In this document: positions 37,245 through 46,185 of the stretch, piece after piece | Layout of the letters: each line of letters begins with the position of its first letter | How positions within the stretch are numbered: the stretch's first letter is position 1 | DNA from: Bdellovibrionales bacterium | GTDB lineage: Bacteria; Bdellovibrionota; UBA1018; JADZFF01 | Direction: 5' to 3' | DNA: 58,828 nt | NCBI GenBank assembly: GCA_020850015.1 | Contig: JADZFF010000029.1 | Location: forward strand, 1-58,828 | Notes under the pieces: generated by a model | Seen by the model: only the letters and a program-made list of their open reading frames with translations | The model's database searches: none | Told to the model about the DNA's origin: nothing | Made by a program: the position numbers and the translations under genes

Positions 37245-39272
37245 ATGCGCGCGCTCCTGACGCTCGCGGCGGCCGTGGCCTTCGCCGGGGTCTCCGCCTG
37301 CGGAGCTTCTCTCGCAGAGGCCGCGGGCCCGAAACGGCCGGCGCCCCCGCGGCCCGAGAGCCGCCGCGTGGTGGAGCTCGAGGGCACGGGCCCGCTCCCC
37401 ATCGCGCTGCCCGACGGCGACACCCGCGACTACGGCGCGGCCCTCGAAGCTCGCCTGGTGACGGTGCTCACGGAGTCGGGCCGATTCCGGGTGGTGGGCG
37501 CCGCAGATCCCGGCGCGCGCGCGGCCACGGCCCGGCTCGCCACGCGCACGGGAGACGAGTGGGTGTGGCCCTCGAGCGCCGAACCCGCGGCCACGATCCG
37601 CATTCGCGTGCATGCGCTGAGCCTGCGCACGGGCGATCGCGGCGGACGCATGATGTACGGCTTCGACGAGCGCCAGCCGCTCCGCGACTGGCTCGCCGTG
37701 GCCGAGCACCTGGGGGCGCCGCTCGACGAGTTCGCCCTTTCGTCCACGCAAAGCGAGCCTGAGGGATTCGGAGGCCGTTTCCGCCCGGAGGGCTTCGCGC
37801 CCTTCGACACGCACTCCGGCCTCGATCTCGGCGATGGCTTCGAGATCAACGTGCTCTTCGCCTGGCTCGGCCTGAAGTACGCGCGCTACGACGCGCGCCT
37901 GGCGCTCACCGTGGAGATCACCCCCGCTTCAGCGCCTTGGGCGCCCCAGAAGGCGGATCGCCGGATCGTGGAGGTGAGCGCGCGCGGATTCTTCTTCGAC
38001 GTCGCAGGAGGATACCTCGGCTACAGCGGTGGCATCGCCTTAGCCAGGCGCGACGCCCTCACGCGCGCCTTCGCGGCCGCTCTCACCGAGGCCTCGCGCG
38101 CGGTGGACCGCATGGCTTCGCCGCTGAGGCTCACGGCCCGGCTCGACCGCATCACGGGCGGCGGCACGGTGTACCTGCTCGGGAGCGGGATCGACTCCAC
38201 GGTCCGCGCAGGCACGCGCTACCGCGCCGTGGATCGGCCGGATCTGTGCCTGGAGGTGGTGACATCTCACCGCAGCGGCGCCGAGGCGCGGCTCCTGGAG
38301 GGTTCGCCCTTCGCCGCGCAGGAGGGCCAGCTCTTCCTGGAGTGGCGCGCGAGCGACACGCTTCCCGGCGCCACGCTCGCGGCGCGCGCGGCCGTCGTTC
38401 GCGCTCCAGCCGCGCTCCCCGCGGGCGATGCGCCCACCTCTTCCGAATCCGCGCGCGTGTCCGAGACGAACTTTCCTGAGCCCGCACTGCCCGAGGGCGC
38501 GGCGCCCCGGGTCTCGCCCCTGGAGGCCTTCCTGAGGAGCCTGCTCGAAGCGGCACTTCTGCCTTACCGGATCTGGCGCTACTTCCAGACCGACCGCGGC
38601 TTTGACGATGCCTTTTTCGCACAGCCCGTGCACACACCAGGCAACGAGCCCGGCAAGGGGCCCCTCGTGGCTGTGATCGATAGTGGTGTCGACCTTCGGC
38701 ACCGAGCCTTCCGCGGCCGCCTCTGGCGAAACTCCGCCGCCATCCGCGACGGGCGCGGCGAACTCGATGTGGGCGGCTGGGACTTCATCTCCGGCGACGC
38801 GCGCCCTTACGACGACCACGGACATGGCAGCGCGGTGGCGGGACACTTTCTCGCTCATTCGGCCGCTTTCAACGCCGACGCCCACCCAACTCTTCTTCCC
38901 CTGAAAGTGCTGAATCCCTGGGGCGTTTCGTCTTCGACGGCGATGCTCGCGGCCTTCGACGCCGCGATCGGCCACGGTACAGACGTCATCCTCTGCGCCT
39001 GGTCGACGTCGATCCCTTCCGAGGCGCTCCGCGAGGGCATCCGGCGCGCGGAGCGGGCGGGCATCCCGGTGTTCACCGTGGACGAAACGGCTGGTACGGC
39101 GACCCGCTACCCCGCCGCCTGGGCTGCGGAGTTTTCAAATCTCCACGTGTCGCACCCTATACCCCTGCTTCCCGAGGCGCGCGGGCCCGAGCCGCGCGGC
39201 GGCTGGCGCCGCTGGCGCTCAGCCGACCTGCTCGCGGCCGAGGCGGCCGCCGAGTGGCTGCAGTCCCGTTGA
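37245..39272 (+). CDS. Secreted CsgG/FlgT-like domain fused to C-terminal degenerate S8 subtilase domain
   Basis: N-term VVELEGTGPLPIALPDGDTRDYGAALEARLVTVLTESGRFRVVG; C-term VAVIDSGVDLRHRAF and DHGHGSAVAGHF but no GTSxAxP serine motif before stop. Confidence 0.7.
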   Translation: MRALLTLAAAVAFAGVSACGASLAEAAGPKRPAPPRPESRRVVELEGTGPLPIALPDGDTRDYGAALEARLVTVLTESGRFRVVGAADPGARAATARLATRTGDEWVWPSSAEPAATIRIRVHALSLRTGDRGGRMMYGFDERQPLRDWLAVAEHLGAPLDEFALSSTQSEPEGFGGRFRPEGFAPFDTHSGLDLGDGFEINVLFAWLGLKYARYDARLALTVEITPASAPWAPQKADRRIVEVSARGFFFDVAGGYLGYSGGIALARRDALTRAFAAALTEASRAVDRMASPLRLTARLDRITGGGTVYLLGSGIDSTVRAGTRYRAVDRPDLCLEVVTSHRSGAEARLLEGSPFAAQEGQLFLEWRASDTLPGATLAARAAVVRAPAALPAGDAPTSSESARVSETNFPEPALPEGAAPRVSPLEAFLRSLLEAALLPYRIWRYFQTDRGFDDAFFAQPVHTPGNEPGKGPLVAVIDSGVDLRHRAFRGRLWRNSAAIRDGRGELDVGGWDFISGDARPYDDHGHGSAVAGHFLAHSAAFNADAHPTLLPLKVLNPWGVSSSTAMLAAFDAAIGHGTDVILCAWSTSIPSEALREGIRRAERAGIPVFTVDETAGTATRYPAAWAAEFSNLHVSHPIPLLPEARGPEPRGGWRRWRSADLLAAEAAAEWLQSR

Positions 39273-39314
39273 AGTCTAGCAGCCGGACTGCGACCGAGGT
39301 AAAGTGCGCGCACC

Positions 39315-39782
39315 ATGCCAACCTCCACTCCCCCGCCCCAGTCGCCCGTCGAGACCCGCGTTCCTGCGCGCTTTCGGGGCGACTCCGGGCGCGTGCGCGA
39401 GGGCGAAGCGATCGTCCGAAACTGGACGGCCGCCGAGGCCTTCTGGCGCGGCGGGAAAAAGGGCCTGAGCCTCATTGGCGTCGTCGCCTTGATCGCGCTC
39501 CCCTTCGCGATGGTCGAGCCCTTTCTCTTTATGATTTGGGGTTCTCTTCTCTTCGGCGCGCTTTTCCTTCTCGTCGGCCCCTTGATTCACGCCACCTACT
39601 TTGGCGAGCGGCGCTCACTCGTAGGCATCCTCGGCAACTGCCCCGAATGCGGGAGGCGCGACACCCTCCAGCCCTTCCTCAAGACCGCTTGGGCCCACTC
39701 GATGAACGTGATCTGCGCCTCCTGCGGTTGCACGATCACCTTGGAGTCGGCCGCTCCCGAGGCGACGGAAAAGTCGTCGTGA
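39315..39782 (+). CDS. Membrane protein with C-terminal zinc-ribbon-like CPECG/CASCG
   Basis: Two TM segments; CPECGRRD...CASCGC. Confidence 0.6.
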   Translation: MPTSTPPPQSPVETRVPARFRGDSGRVREGEAIVRNWTAAEAFWRGGKKGLSLIGVVALIALPFAMVEPFLFMIWGSLLFGALFLLVGPLIHATYFGERRSLVGILGNCPECGRRDTLQPFLKTAWAHSMNVICASCGCTITLESAAPEATEKSS

Positions 39783-40006
39783 GTTCCGCTTCGCGCGCGC
39801 CCACGGTGATCCTCACCTCGAAGGACGACCCTTTCGTGGACGTGAAGCCCTACCTCAACCTGCCGCGCTCTTCGGCAGTGACCCTTCACGTGGAGCCGCA
39901 TGGCGGCCACATGGGCTACCTCGCCGCCGAACCCACTCCGCTTGGAACGCGCCACTGGGGCGACTATGCGATCGCGGAGGCGGCAAAGGCGCTTCTGCGC
40001 GTCTAA
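39779..40006 (+). pseudogene. C-terminal remnant of YheT-like alpha/beta hydrolase
   Basis: PTVILTSKDDPFVD...VTLHVEPHGGHMGYL: acid and His motifs only; no nucleophile region upstream in any nearby frame. Confidence 0.55.
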
Positions 40007-40112
40007 GACCGCGGAAAGAGGTTCGTGGCTCCTCCACGAGCGGCGGTTCTGGACCCGTTTTGTCAGAATTTTCCCCTTTCATAATTCACCTCGCAGGTGT
40101 AAATTGGACCCG

Positions 40113-40394
40113 ATGATCAAGCGGGTCGATCTCAGCAAGCTAGCCCGCAAGCAGTTGAAGAAAATGCCCCGCCACATCGTCGAAAATCTGGCAGCTTGGA
40201 TCGACGACGTGGAGACCCGGGGGTTGGAAGAGGTTCGAAAGATCCCCGGTTATCATGACGAACCTCTTCACGGGGACAGGCGGGGTCAGCGGTCCATTCG
40301 GCTCAGCCGGGCCTATCGTGCCATCTATGTGACCAAGCGGGATGGAACACTTGAGTTTGTATCGGTCGAGGAGGTTTCTAATCATGCGTACTAA
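40113..40394 (+). CDS. HigB/RelE-type toxin
   Basis: LSKLARKQLKKMPRHIVENLAAWIDDVETRGLEEVRKIPGYHDEPLHGDRRGQRSIRLSRAYRAIYV. Confidence 0.82.
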   Translation: MIKRVDLSKLARKQLKKMPRHIVENLAAWIDDVETRGLEEVRKIPGYHDEPLHGDRRGQRSIRLSRAYRAIYVTKRDGTLEFVSVEEVSNHAY

Positions 40395-40698
40395 GAAGAA
40401 GAGCGAGACCATGAAGTTCCTGGAGGACGTCGCCGGTCGGCCCCTTTCGCTCGGCGGGCTACTGGAGTCGATCCGCGAGGGCGAAGAGATGTCGCTTGCC
40501 GTCTTCTCGAAAAAACTGGGGATCTCGACCTCTCACCTCTGCGATATTGAGAAGGGCCGGAAGGTGGTGAGCCCGGAAAGGGCTGTACGGTTCGCCAAGG
40601 CTCTCAGGCGCTCTCCGGAGCAGTTTGTGAGGCTAGCCCTACAGAGCTTGGTGGATGATGCGGGGCTTAAGATGAAGGTGAATGTGGATGCGGCGTAG
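40384..40698 (+). CDS. HigA-type antitoxin, XRE-family HTH
   Basis: LAVFSKKLGISTSHLCDIEKGRKVVSPERAVRFAKAL; overlaps toxin stop. Confidence 0.85.
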   Translation: MRTKKKSETMKFLEDVAGRPLSLGGLLESIREGEEMSLAVFSKKLGISTSHLCDIEKGRKVVSPERAVRFAKALRRSPEQFVRLALQSLVDDAGLKMKVNVDAA

Positions 40699-40720
40699 AG
40701 GGCGCTTGGACACCGAGGCG

Positions 40721-41107
40721 TCACCGACGCCGCCTACGCAACGCACGCAACACAACACTCATTCCCACAAAGACCACGAGCGATAGAATTATAGTCCTAC
40801 TAGATACGTCTACACCGCCAATGGTGACTCCGCGCTTGGCAGCAATAGGAAGAAAGCTGACAAACAGTCCTCCAAGAATCAGCGGCGCTTCCAGTGTAAA
40901 AGAGTGACGTCTACGGCTACGCATCGGCGCGGGAGAACCAAAGACTCGAATGCGCGCAGCCCTTTGGACCACAAGCACGATCCCGAACGCTAACCCGCCC
41001 AATACAAGAGGCAAGGCCTACAAGTCCGTCGACCACTCCGAAGAGACGCCCACTGCTAAGGCGACAAGGGCTCCCAGTATTAGCGGAACAAACTTTAGTA
41101 CTCTCAT
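40721..41107 (-). pseudogene. Four-TM repeat protein interrupted by in-frame TAG (41018-41020)
   Basis: MRVLKFVPLILGALVALAVGVSSEWSTDL*ALPLVLGGLAFGIVLV...APLILGGLFVSF; same frame either side of the stop. Confidence 0.45.
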
Positions 41108-41285
41108 CTCGCCCCCTATGGGTGGGTCGCTTTGCCCCAAATAGATCTGGAATCAACACAGCAACGCCCAAGCGTCTCTCTCTGCGGACGAAATCCAGCG
41201 CTGGCGCCAAGAACGAAAGTGCGAGCGCGTTCCAGAAGGATCGAGTGAGCGAGGGGCGGTTCACGCCCCCCGGTTCCTCACGCGC

Positions 41286-42035
41286 TCACTTCTTCATGAA
41301 CACGCTGATCAGATCGATCGGAAGCGGCACGATGGTCATCGTCGCCTTCTCGGACGACATCTCGCGGATCGTCTGCAGGTAACGGAGCTGAAGCGTCATC
41401 GGCTGCGCGTCCATCACCTTCGCGGCTTCGGCGAGTTTCTGCGAGGCTTCGAACTCACCCTCGGCGGCGATCACCTTCGCACGGCGTTCCCGCTCGGCTT
41501 CGGCCTGCTTGGCCATCGCGCGCTGCATTTCGTTCGGAAGGTCGACCTGCTTGAGTTCCACGTTCGTGACCTTCACTCCCCACGGCTCGGTCTGCTGATC
41601 GAGAATGGCCTGGAGGCTCGTGTTGATCTGGTCGCGCCCGGCGAGCAGGGTGTCGAGCTCCACCTGGCCCACCACGGAGCGAAGGGTAGTCTGCGCGAGC
41701 TTCGAGGTGGCGAGCAGGTAGTTCTCCACCTCCACCACCGCCCGGTTCGGCTCCACGACGCGGAAATACACCACGGCGTTCACCTTCACGGTGACGTTGT
41801 CTTTGGTGATGATGTCCTGCGGGGGCACGTCCATCGTCACGGTGCGCAGATCCACGCGCAGCATGCGGTCGATCACGGGCACGAGGATGATGAGGCCAGG
41901 CCCCTTGGCTCCGATGATCCGGCCCAGGCGGAAGATCACTCCCCGCTCGTACTCGTTCAGGACCTTGAAGCTCATGGCGAAGAAAACCGCCACGACCACC
42001 ATCACGAAGAACATCCCGCCGCTGAAGATCGCCAT
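41286..42035 (-). CDS. SPFH/stomatin-like slipin
   Basis: [67 protein letters not shown]. Confidence 0.95.
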   Translation of the reverse strand: MAIFSGGMFFVMVVVAVFFAMSFKVLNEYERGVIFRLGRIIGAKGPGLIILVPVIDRMLRVDLRTVTMDVPPQDIITKDNVTVKVNAVVYFRVVEPNRAVVEVENYLLATSKLAQTTLRSVVGQVELDTLLAGRDQINTSLQAILDQQTEPWGVKVTNVELKQVDLPNEMQRAMAKQAEAERERRAKVIAAEGEFEASQKLAEAAKVMDAQPMTLQLRYLQTIREMSSEKATMTIVPLPIDLISVFMKK

Positions 42036-42049
42036 CGTCTTAACTCCCG

Positions 42050-43435
42050 CTAGTTGCCCGGTTTGCTTCCGGGGCTCTTACTCTGCACTGGCTCCACCCT
42101 CACGGTAAAGCCTTTCACGCTTCGGGCCCGAACCGCCTGCCCGGCCGCCACGGGCTGGGCGGCATCGAACTCCCAGATCTCCCCACGAAAGCGCGCCTTG
42201 CCCTTGAGGCCGCCCGCTTCCACGGAGTCCACCTGCCCTTCGTAACCCTCGAGCCCCATCGCCCCCGCGCCGCCGATCTTGGCGAGGATGTCGCGGGAAA
42301 GCCGCCGAATGCGCTGGGTGGCCACCGTGAGCACGACAGCGAAGAAGGTGAGCCCCAGCGCCAGCGGCACCAGAACGCCCATGCTCACCATAAGATTCGT
42401 CTCCGACGGGTCCACGAACCAAAGCAGGCCCAGCACGAAGGAGATCACTCCCGCAGCCGCGAGCCAGCCGCCGCTCAAGATGAAGGGTTCTAGCACCAGC
42501 AGCACCATGCCAAGCCCCAGGAACGCCGCTCCGCCGGTTCGGATCGGCAGCACCTGGAAAGCCATGAAGGCCACGAGCAGGCAGGCCACGCCCATCACCC
42601 CCGCCACCGTGATGCCGGGATGGGAGGCTTCCACGTAGATCAGGAGCATGGCGAGCGTCATGAGGATCGCGGCGACGTTCGGGTGCGCGAGCCAGCTCAT
42701 GAGCTTCTGCCCGGTGCTCATGGCCTCAGGCCGTACATCGGCTCCGGCTGTACGCAAGACGCGCTCGCCCGAGTGAGTTTTCACCTTCCGGCCGTCGAGC
42801 GCCTTCAGTAGTGCCGCACGGTCATTTGCCAGGAGATCCACGAGCTTTTCCTTCAGCGCCTCGGGGGCGGTGAAGCTTCGACTCTTCGACACGACCTCTT
42901 CCGCGAGAGCCACGTTGCGGCCCCGCACCTCGGCAAGTCCGCGTGCGAAGGCGGCCGTGTCGTTCACGGCTTTCTCTCCGGCTGCGCCTTCCACTTCTTT
43001 GCCATCCGAGCCCACCGGGTGAGCCGCGCCGATGTGCGTTCCCGGCGCCATCGCGCTCACGTGGGCCACGAACATCAGGAGCGCACCGGCCGACGTGGCC
43101 GAGGCGCCCGCGGGCGCCGTGTAGACCACCACGGGCACCGGGCTTAGGTCGATGTCCTGAGCCATGGATTTCACGCTGCTCACGAGCCCACCGGGCGTAT
43201 CGAGCTCCACGAGCACGGCCGCGGCCTTGAGCTCCGCGCCTCGCTTCAGGGCGCTCTTCAGGTAGTCGGCCGTGGCGGGATTGATGGTGTCGCGGATCTC
43301 GGCCAGGACCACCACCGAGGGCGACTCCGCCATCACCGCGCGGGACGACCATGGCCAGACGTGCGCGAACAATCCCAGCGCCAGGCCAGACGCAAGAACC
43401 GCGCGCCGCCAGCAAGATCCCCTGCTCCGCCTCAT
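42050..43435 (-). CDS. NfeD-family membrane-bound ClpP-like protease
   Basis: [34 protein letters not shown]-terminal OB-like NfeD domain; adjacent to slipin. Confidence 0.92.
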   Translation of the reverse strand: MRRSRGSCWRRAVLASGLALGLFAHVWPWSSRAVMAESPSVVVLAEIRDTINPATADYLKSALKRGAELKAAAVLVELDTPGGLVSSVKSMAQDIDLSPVPVVVYTAPAGASATSAGALLMFVAHVSAMAPGTHIGAAHPVGSDGKEVEGAAGEKAVNDTAAFARGLAEVRGRNVALAEEVVSKSRSFTAPEALKEKLVDLLANDRAALLKALDGRKVKTHSGERVLRTAGADVRPEAMSTGQKLMSWLAHPNVAAILMTLAMLLIYVEASHPGITVAGVMGVACLLVAFMAFQVLPIRTGGAAFLGLGMVLLVLEPFILSGGWLAAAGVISFVLGLLWFVDPSETNLMVSMGVLVPLALGLTFFAVVLTVATQRIRRLSRDILAKIGGAGAMGLEGYEGQVDSVEAGGLKGKARFRGEIWEFDAAQPVAAGQAVRARSVKGFTVRVEPVQSKSPGSKPGN

Positions 43436-44109
43436 GCGCGCACCGGAATGGCGAGCCCCAGGCGCGCGGCCACCTGTTTCAGGTCGTCCCAGGCCTCGCG
43501 CTTCGCGTCGGGCGTGCGCAGCAGGTAGGAAGGGTGGAAGGTCGGCATCACGGGGATGCCCCGATACTCGATGAACTTCCCTCGCAGGCGCATGATCCCC
43601 TCCTCGGTCTGAAGCAAGGTCTGGGTCGCGAACTTCCCGAGAGCCACGATCACCTCGGGTCGCAGGGCCGCGAGCTGCCGATGCAGGAAAGGCGAGCAGG
43701 CGGCCACCTCGGCAGGCTCGGGATTCCGGTTTCCCGGAGGCCGGCACTTCACCACGTTGCAAATGTAGACGTCCTCGCGCCGCAGGCCCATCGCCTCGAT
43801 CATGCGCGTGAGCAGCTGGCCAGCCTTGCCCACGAAGGGCCGTGCCTCTCGGTCTTCCTGTTCGCCGGGCCCTTCACCCACGAACACTAGGCGCGCCCGG
43901 GGCGAGCCCTCCCCGAAAACGATGGTCTGCCGGGTGGCGGCCAGGCCGCAGGCCACGCAGCCTCCTGTTCCGGCCGCGCAGGCCGCTGGCTCACGGCCCC
44001 CCAACACCTCAGTCGCGATCGCGGTGAGGGACTCCCCATCGGCAACGGGAGCCACCCCATCGCGGGCAGAGAACGAGTCAGTCGATTGACACAATCTGTC
44101 GGATACCAT
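43432..44109 (-). CDS. Family 4 uracil-DNA glycosylase (start uncertain)
   Basis: CVACGLAATRQTIVFGEG, VGEGPGEQEDREARPFVGKAGQLL, YICNVVKCRPPGNRNPEPAEVAACSPFL, PTFHPSYLL. Confidence 0.93.
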   Translation of the reverse strand: MVSDRLCQSTDSFSARDGVAPVADGESLTAIATEVLGGREPAACAAGTGGCVACGLAATRQTIVFGEGSPRARLVFVGEGPGEQEDREARPFVGKAGQLLTRMIEAMGLRREDVYICNVVKCRPPGNRNPEPAEVAACSPFLHRQLAALRPEVIVALGKFATQTLLQTEEGIMRLRGKFIEYRGIPVMPTFHPSYLLRTPDAKREAWDDLKQVAARLGLAIPVRA

Positions 44110-44179
44110 CACCAGAGCCTGCGCCGGAAGGAAGCCTGACCACGCGGTGTGTCGATTTTTGGCGCTGAGTGAGTAGCTC

Positions 44180-44752
44180 ATGGTAGAAATGGAACCAGGG
44201 TTGCTGAGTTTGAAATTCCGTACCATACGCCTCGCCGCATTCGCCACGGCCATGTCCATGGCACTCTGTGTCACTTCAGCTGCCCAGGCTGGGGTCTGGC
44301 TCCAAGGGGCCGCGGCATTGCTCCATCTCCAGAGTGACGACCCCGCGGGAACCAGTCTGTCGGCCAATCAGTGGCTGGCTTCCGGTACGGCCGGGTACAG
44401 GTTCTCTCAGGGATTCATCGTCGGGCTACAGGGGCTTTCGCTGCGGGCGGCCATGGGCTCGGAGCGCTCGCTGACCGCCTGGGGCCTCAAAGGCGGATTT
44501 CTCCTGAAGGGGATCGAAGTGACGGGAGGATTCCTTCCCTTCGCCGAGCAGGAGCTGGACGGTGTGAGCCGCGACGGCGGCGGATTCTCCGTCAACGTCG
44601 CCTACCACCACGAGGTTACCCCCTGGCTGAACCTCGGGCTTGCCGTCACTTATTGGTCGGTGCAGTTCGCCGAAGAGGAAGGCGATACGCTCCCGCAGAA
44701 GCCCTCGTTCACCGCGCTCGCGCCGCAGCTCTCGCTGGGCCTGCACTTCTAG
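44180..44752 (+). CDS. Small outer-membrane beta-barrel-like protein
   Basis: Signal peptide; alternating strands, C-terminal LSLGLHF. Confidence 0.55.
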   Translation: MVEMEPGLLSLKFRTIRLAAFATAMSMALCVTSAAQAGVWLQGAAALLHLQSDDPAGTSLSANQWLASGTAGYRFSQGFIVGLQGLSLRAAMGSERSLTAWGLKGGFLLKGIEVTGGFLPFAEQELDGVSRDGGGFSVNVAYHHEVTPWLNLGLAVTYWSVQFAEEEGDTLPQKPSFTALAPQLSLGLHF

Positions 44753-44759
44753 GCGCGTT

Positions 44760-44999
44760 TCACTGAAGGGCGTGAAGCACGCGCCGGATCTTGATGGCGC
44801 ACTCCAGGCATCGCGCGGTCTCGTGAGTGCGATTGGTGCCGAAATCCGTCATGTAGTGGAAGTGGAGGTTCGCGCCGCACATGGGGCAATGCGTGTACTT
44901 GGCGATCACCTCTTTCGGCGTGCCGAAAAAGTGCGCCTGGAGATCTCTGGCGTCGATGGGCTCGGGCGAAGGCATCTGAGGTTGTCTGTCTGGCTTCAT
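44760..44999 (-). CDS. Small zinc-ribbon protein
   Basis: CPMCGANLHFH...CLECAIKIR. Confidence 0.55.
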   Translation of the reverse strand: MKPDRQPQMPSPEPIDARDLQAHFFGTPKEVIAKYTHCPMCGANLHFHYMTDFGTNRTHETARCLECAIKIRRVLHALQ

Positions 45000-45135
45000 C
45001 GCGTTCTCCTCGGGGGAACGCTCCTCCCCCGTACAGGAGGCTGATCGGAGGGTGCCCGAGGCCACTGAACGGTCAGAAATTGCCGGGGGAGGGACTGCCT
45101 GAATTCCCGCCTTTGCCTGCCCCCCCTCCCTGAGT

Positions 45136-46185
45136 ATGATCCGGCCCATGCAAGCCATTCAGCGTTTCGGCCATCAGGCCCTTCGGCTCTGGGCCCTGAT
45201 CCTCCTCAGCCTCGTGGTCGTGGGCAGCCTCACCGGCTGCACCGGTGGCGCCGGGGCGAAAAAGGAGGTCTGGATCTACACCTCCATCTACAAGAGCGTG
45301 ATCGACGAGATCTCAGGCCCGATGCAGGCCGCCTTCCCGGAGGTGAAGATCCAGTGGTTCCAGGGCGGAAGCGAGGTGGTGGCTTCGAAGGTGAACGCCG
45401 AGCTCGCGGCCGGCGGCACGAAGGCCGACCTCCTGCTCACGAGCGACCCCTTCTGGTACCTGGAGCTGAAGCGCAAAGACCTGCTCCTGCCCTACGACAG
45501 CGCGGCGGCGAAGGCCGTGCCCTCGGACCTGCGCGATCCCGATCAGGCCTTCGTCACCGTGCGCATTCCGGTGATGGTGCTCGCCCTCCACCCTGGGAAA
45601 CACACCGGCGCGAAGCCCATCTCCTTCCGCGACCTCGGAATGGCGCGCTTCAAGGACCTCGTCTCCATGGGCTCCCCGCTCGAGAGCGGCACGATGTTCA
45701 CCACCGTGGCCCTGCTCGCCGAGAAGTACGGCTGGGACTTCTTCAAGACGCTTCGCACCCAGGGACTCATCGCCGCGGGCGGCAACAGCTCGGTGATGAC
45801 CCGGATCGAAACCGGCGAGCGCCCGGTGGGGATCCTACTCCTGGAGAACATCCTCGCGGGCAAGCCCAAGGGTTCCCCCGTGGAAGCCATCTATCCCGAC
45901 GACGGCGCGGTTCCGATCCCGAGCCCGATCGCGATCGTGAAGCAGAAGGATCAACCCGAGGACGTGAAGCGCATGTACGACTGGTTCTTCACAGAGACGG
46001 CCCAGAAGGCCATCGTGAAGAGCGGCATGTACTCGCCGCTCCCGAACATCGCGGCGCCTGAGGGCGCGAAGTCCTGGGCTGAGCTTGCGCAGCACCTGAT
46101 GCCCTGGACGCCTCAGACCGTGGAAAACGTGCTCGCCAAGCGCGACGAGATCAAGAAGCGCTTCGCGGAGGCCGTGCTGCACTGA
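45136..46185 (+). CDS. ABC transporter periplasmic substrate-binding protein (Fe3+/AfuA-FbpA-like)
   Basis: Lipobox SLTGC; KEVWIYTSIYKSVIDEISGPMQAAFPEVKIQWFQGGSE. Confidence 0.88.
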   Translation: MIRPMQAIQRFGHQALRLWALILLSLVVVGSLTGCTGGAGAKKEVWIYTSIYKSVIDEISGPMQAAFPEVKIQWFQGGSEVVASKVNAELAAGGTKADLLLTSDPFWYLELKRKDLLLPYDSAAAKAVPSDLRDPDQAFVTVRIPVMVLALHPGKHTGAKPISFRDLGMARFKDLVSMGSPLESGTMFTTVALLAEKYGWDFFKTLRTQGLIAAGGNSSVMTRIETGERPVGILLLENILAGKPKGSPVEAIYPDDGAVPIPSPIAIVKQKDQPEDVKRMYDWFFTETAQKAIVKSGMYSPLPNIAAPEGAKSWAELAQHLMPWTPQTVENVLAKRDEIKKRFAEAVLH

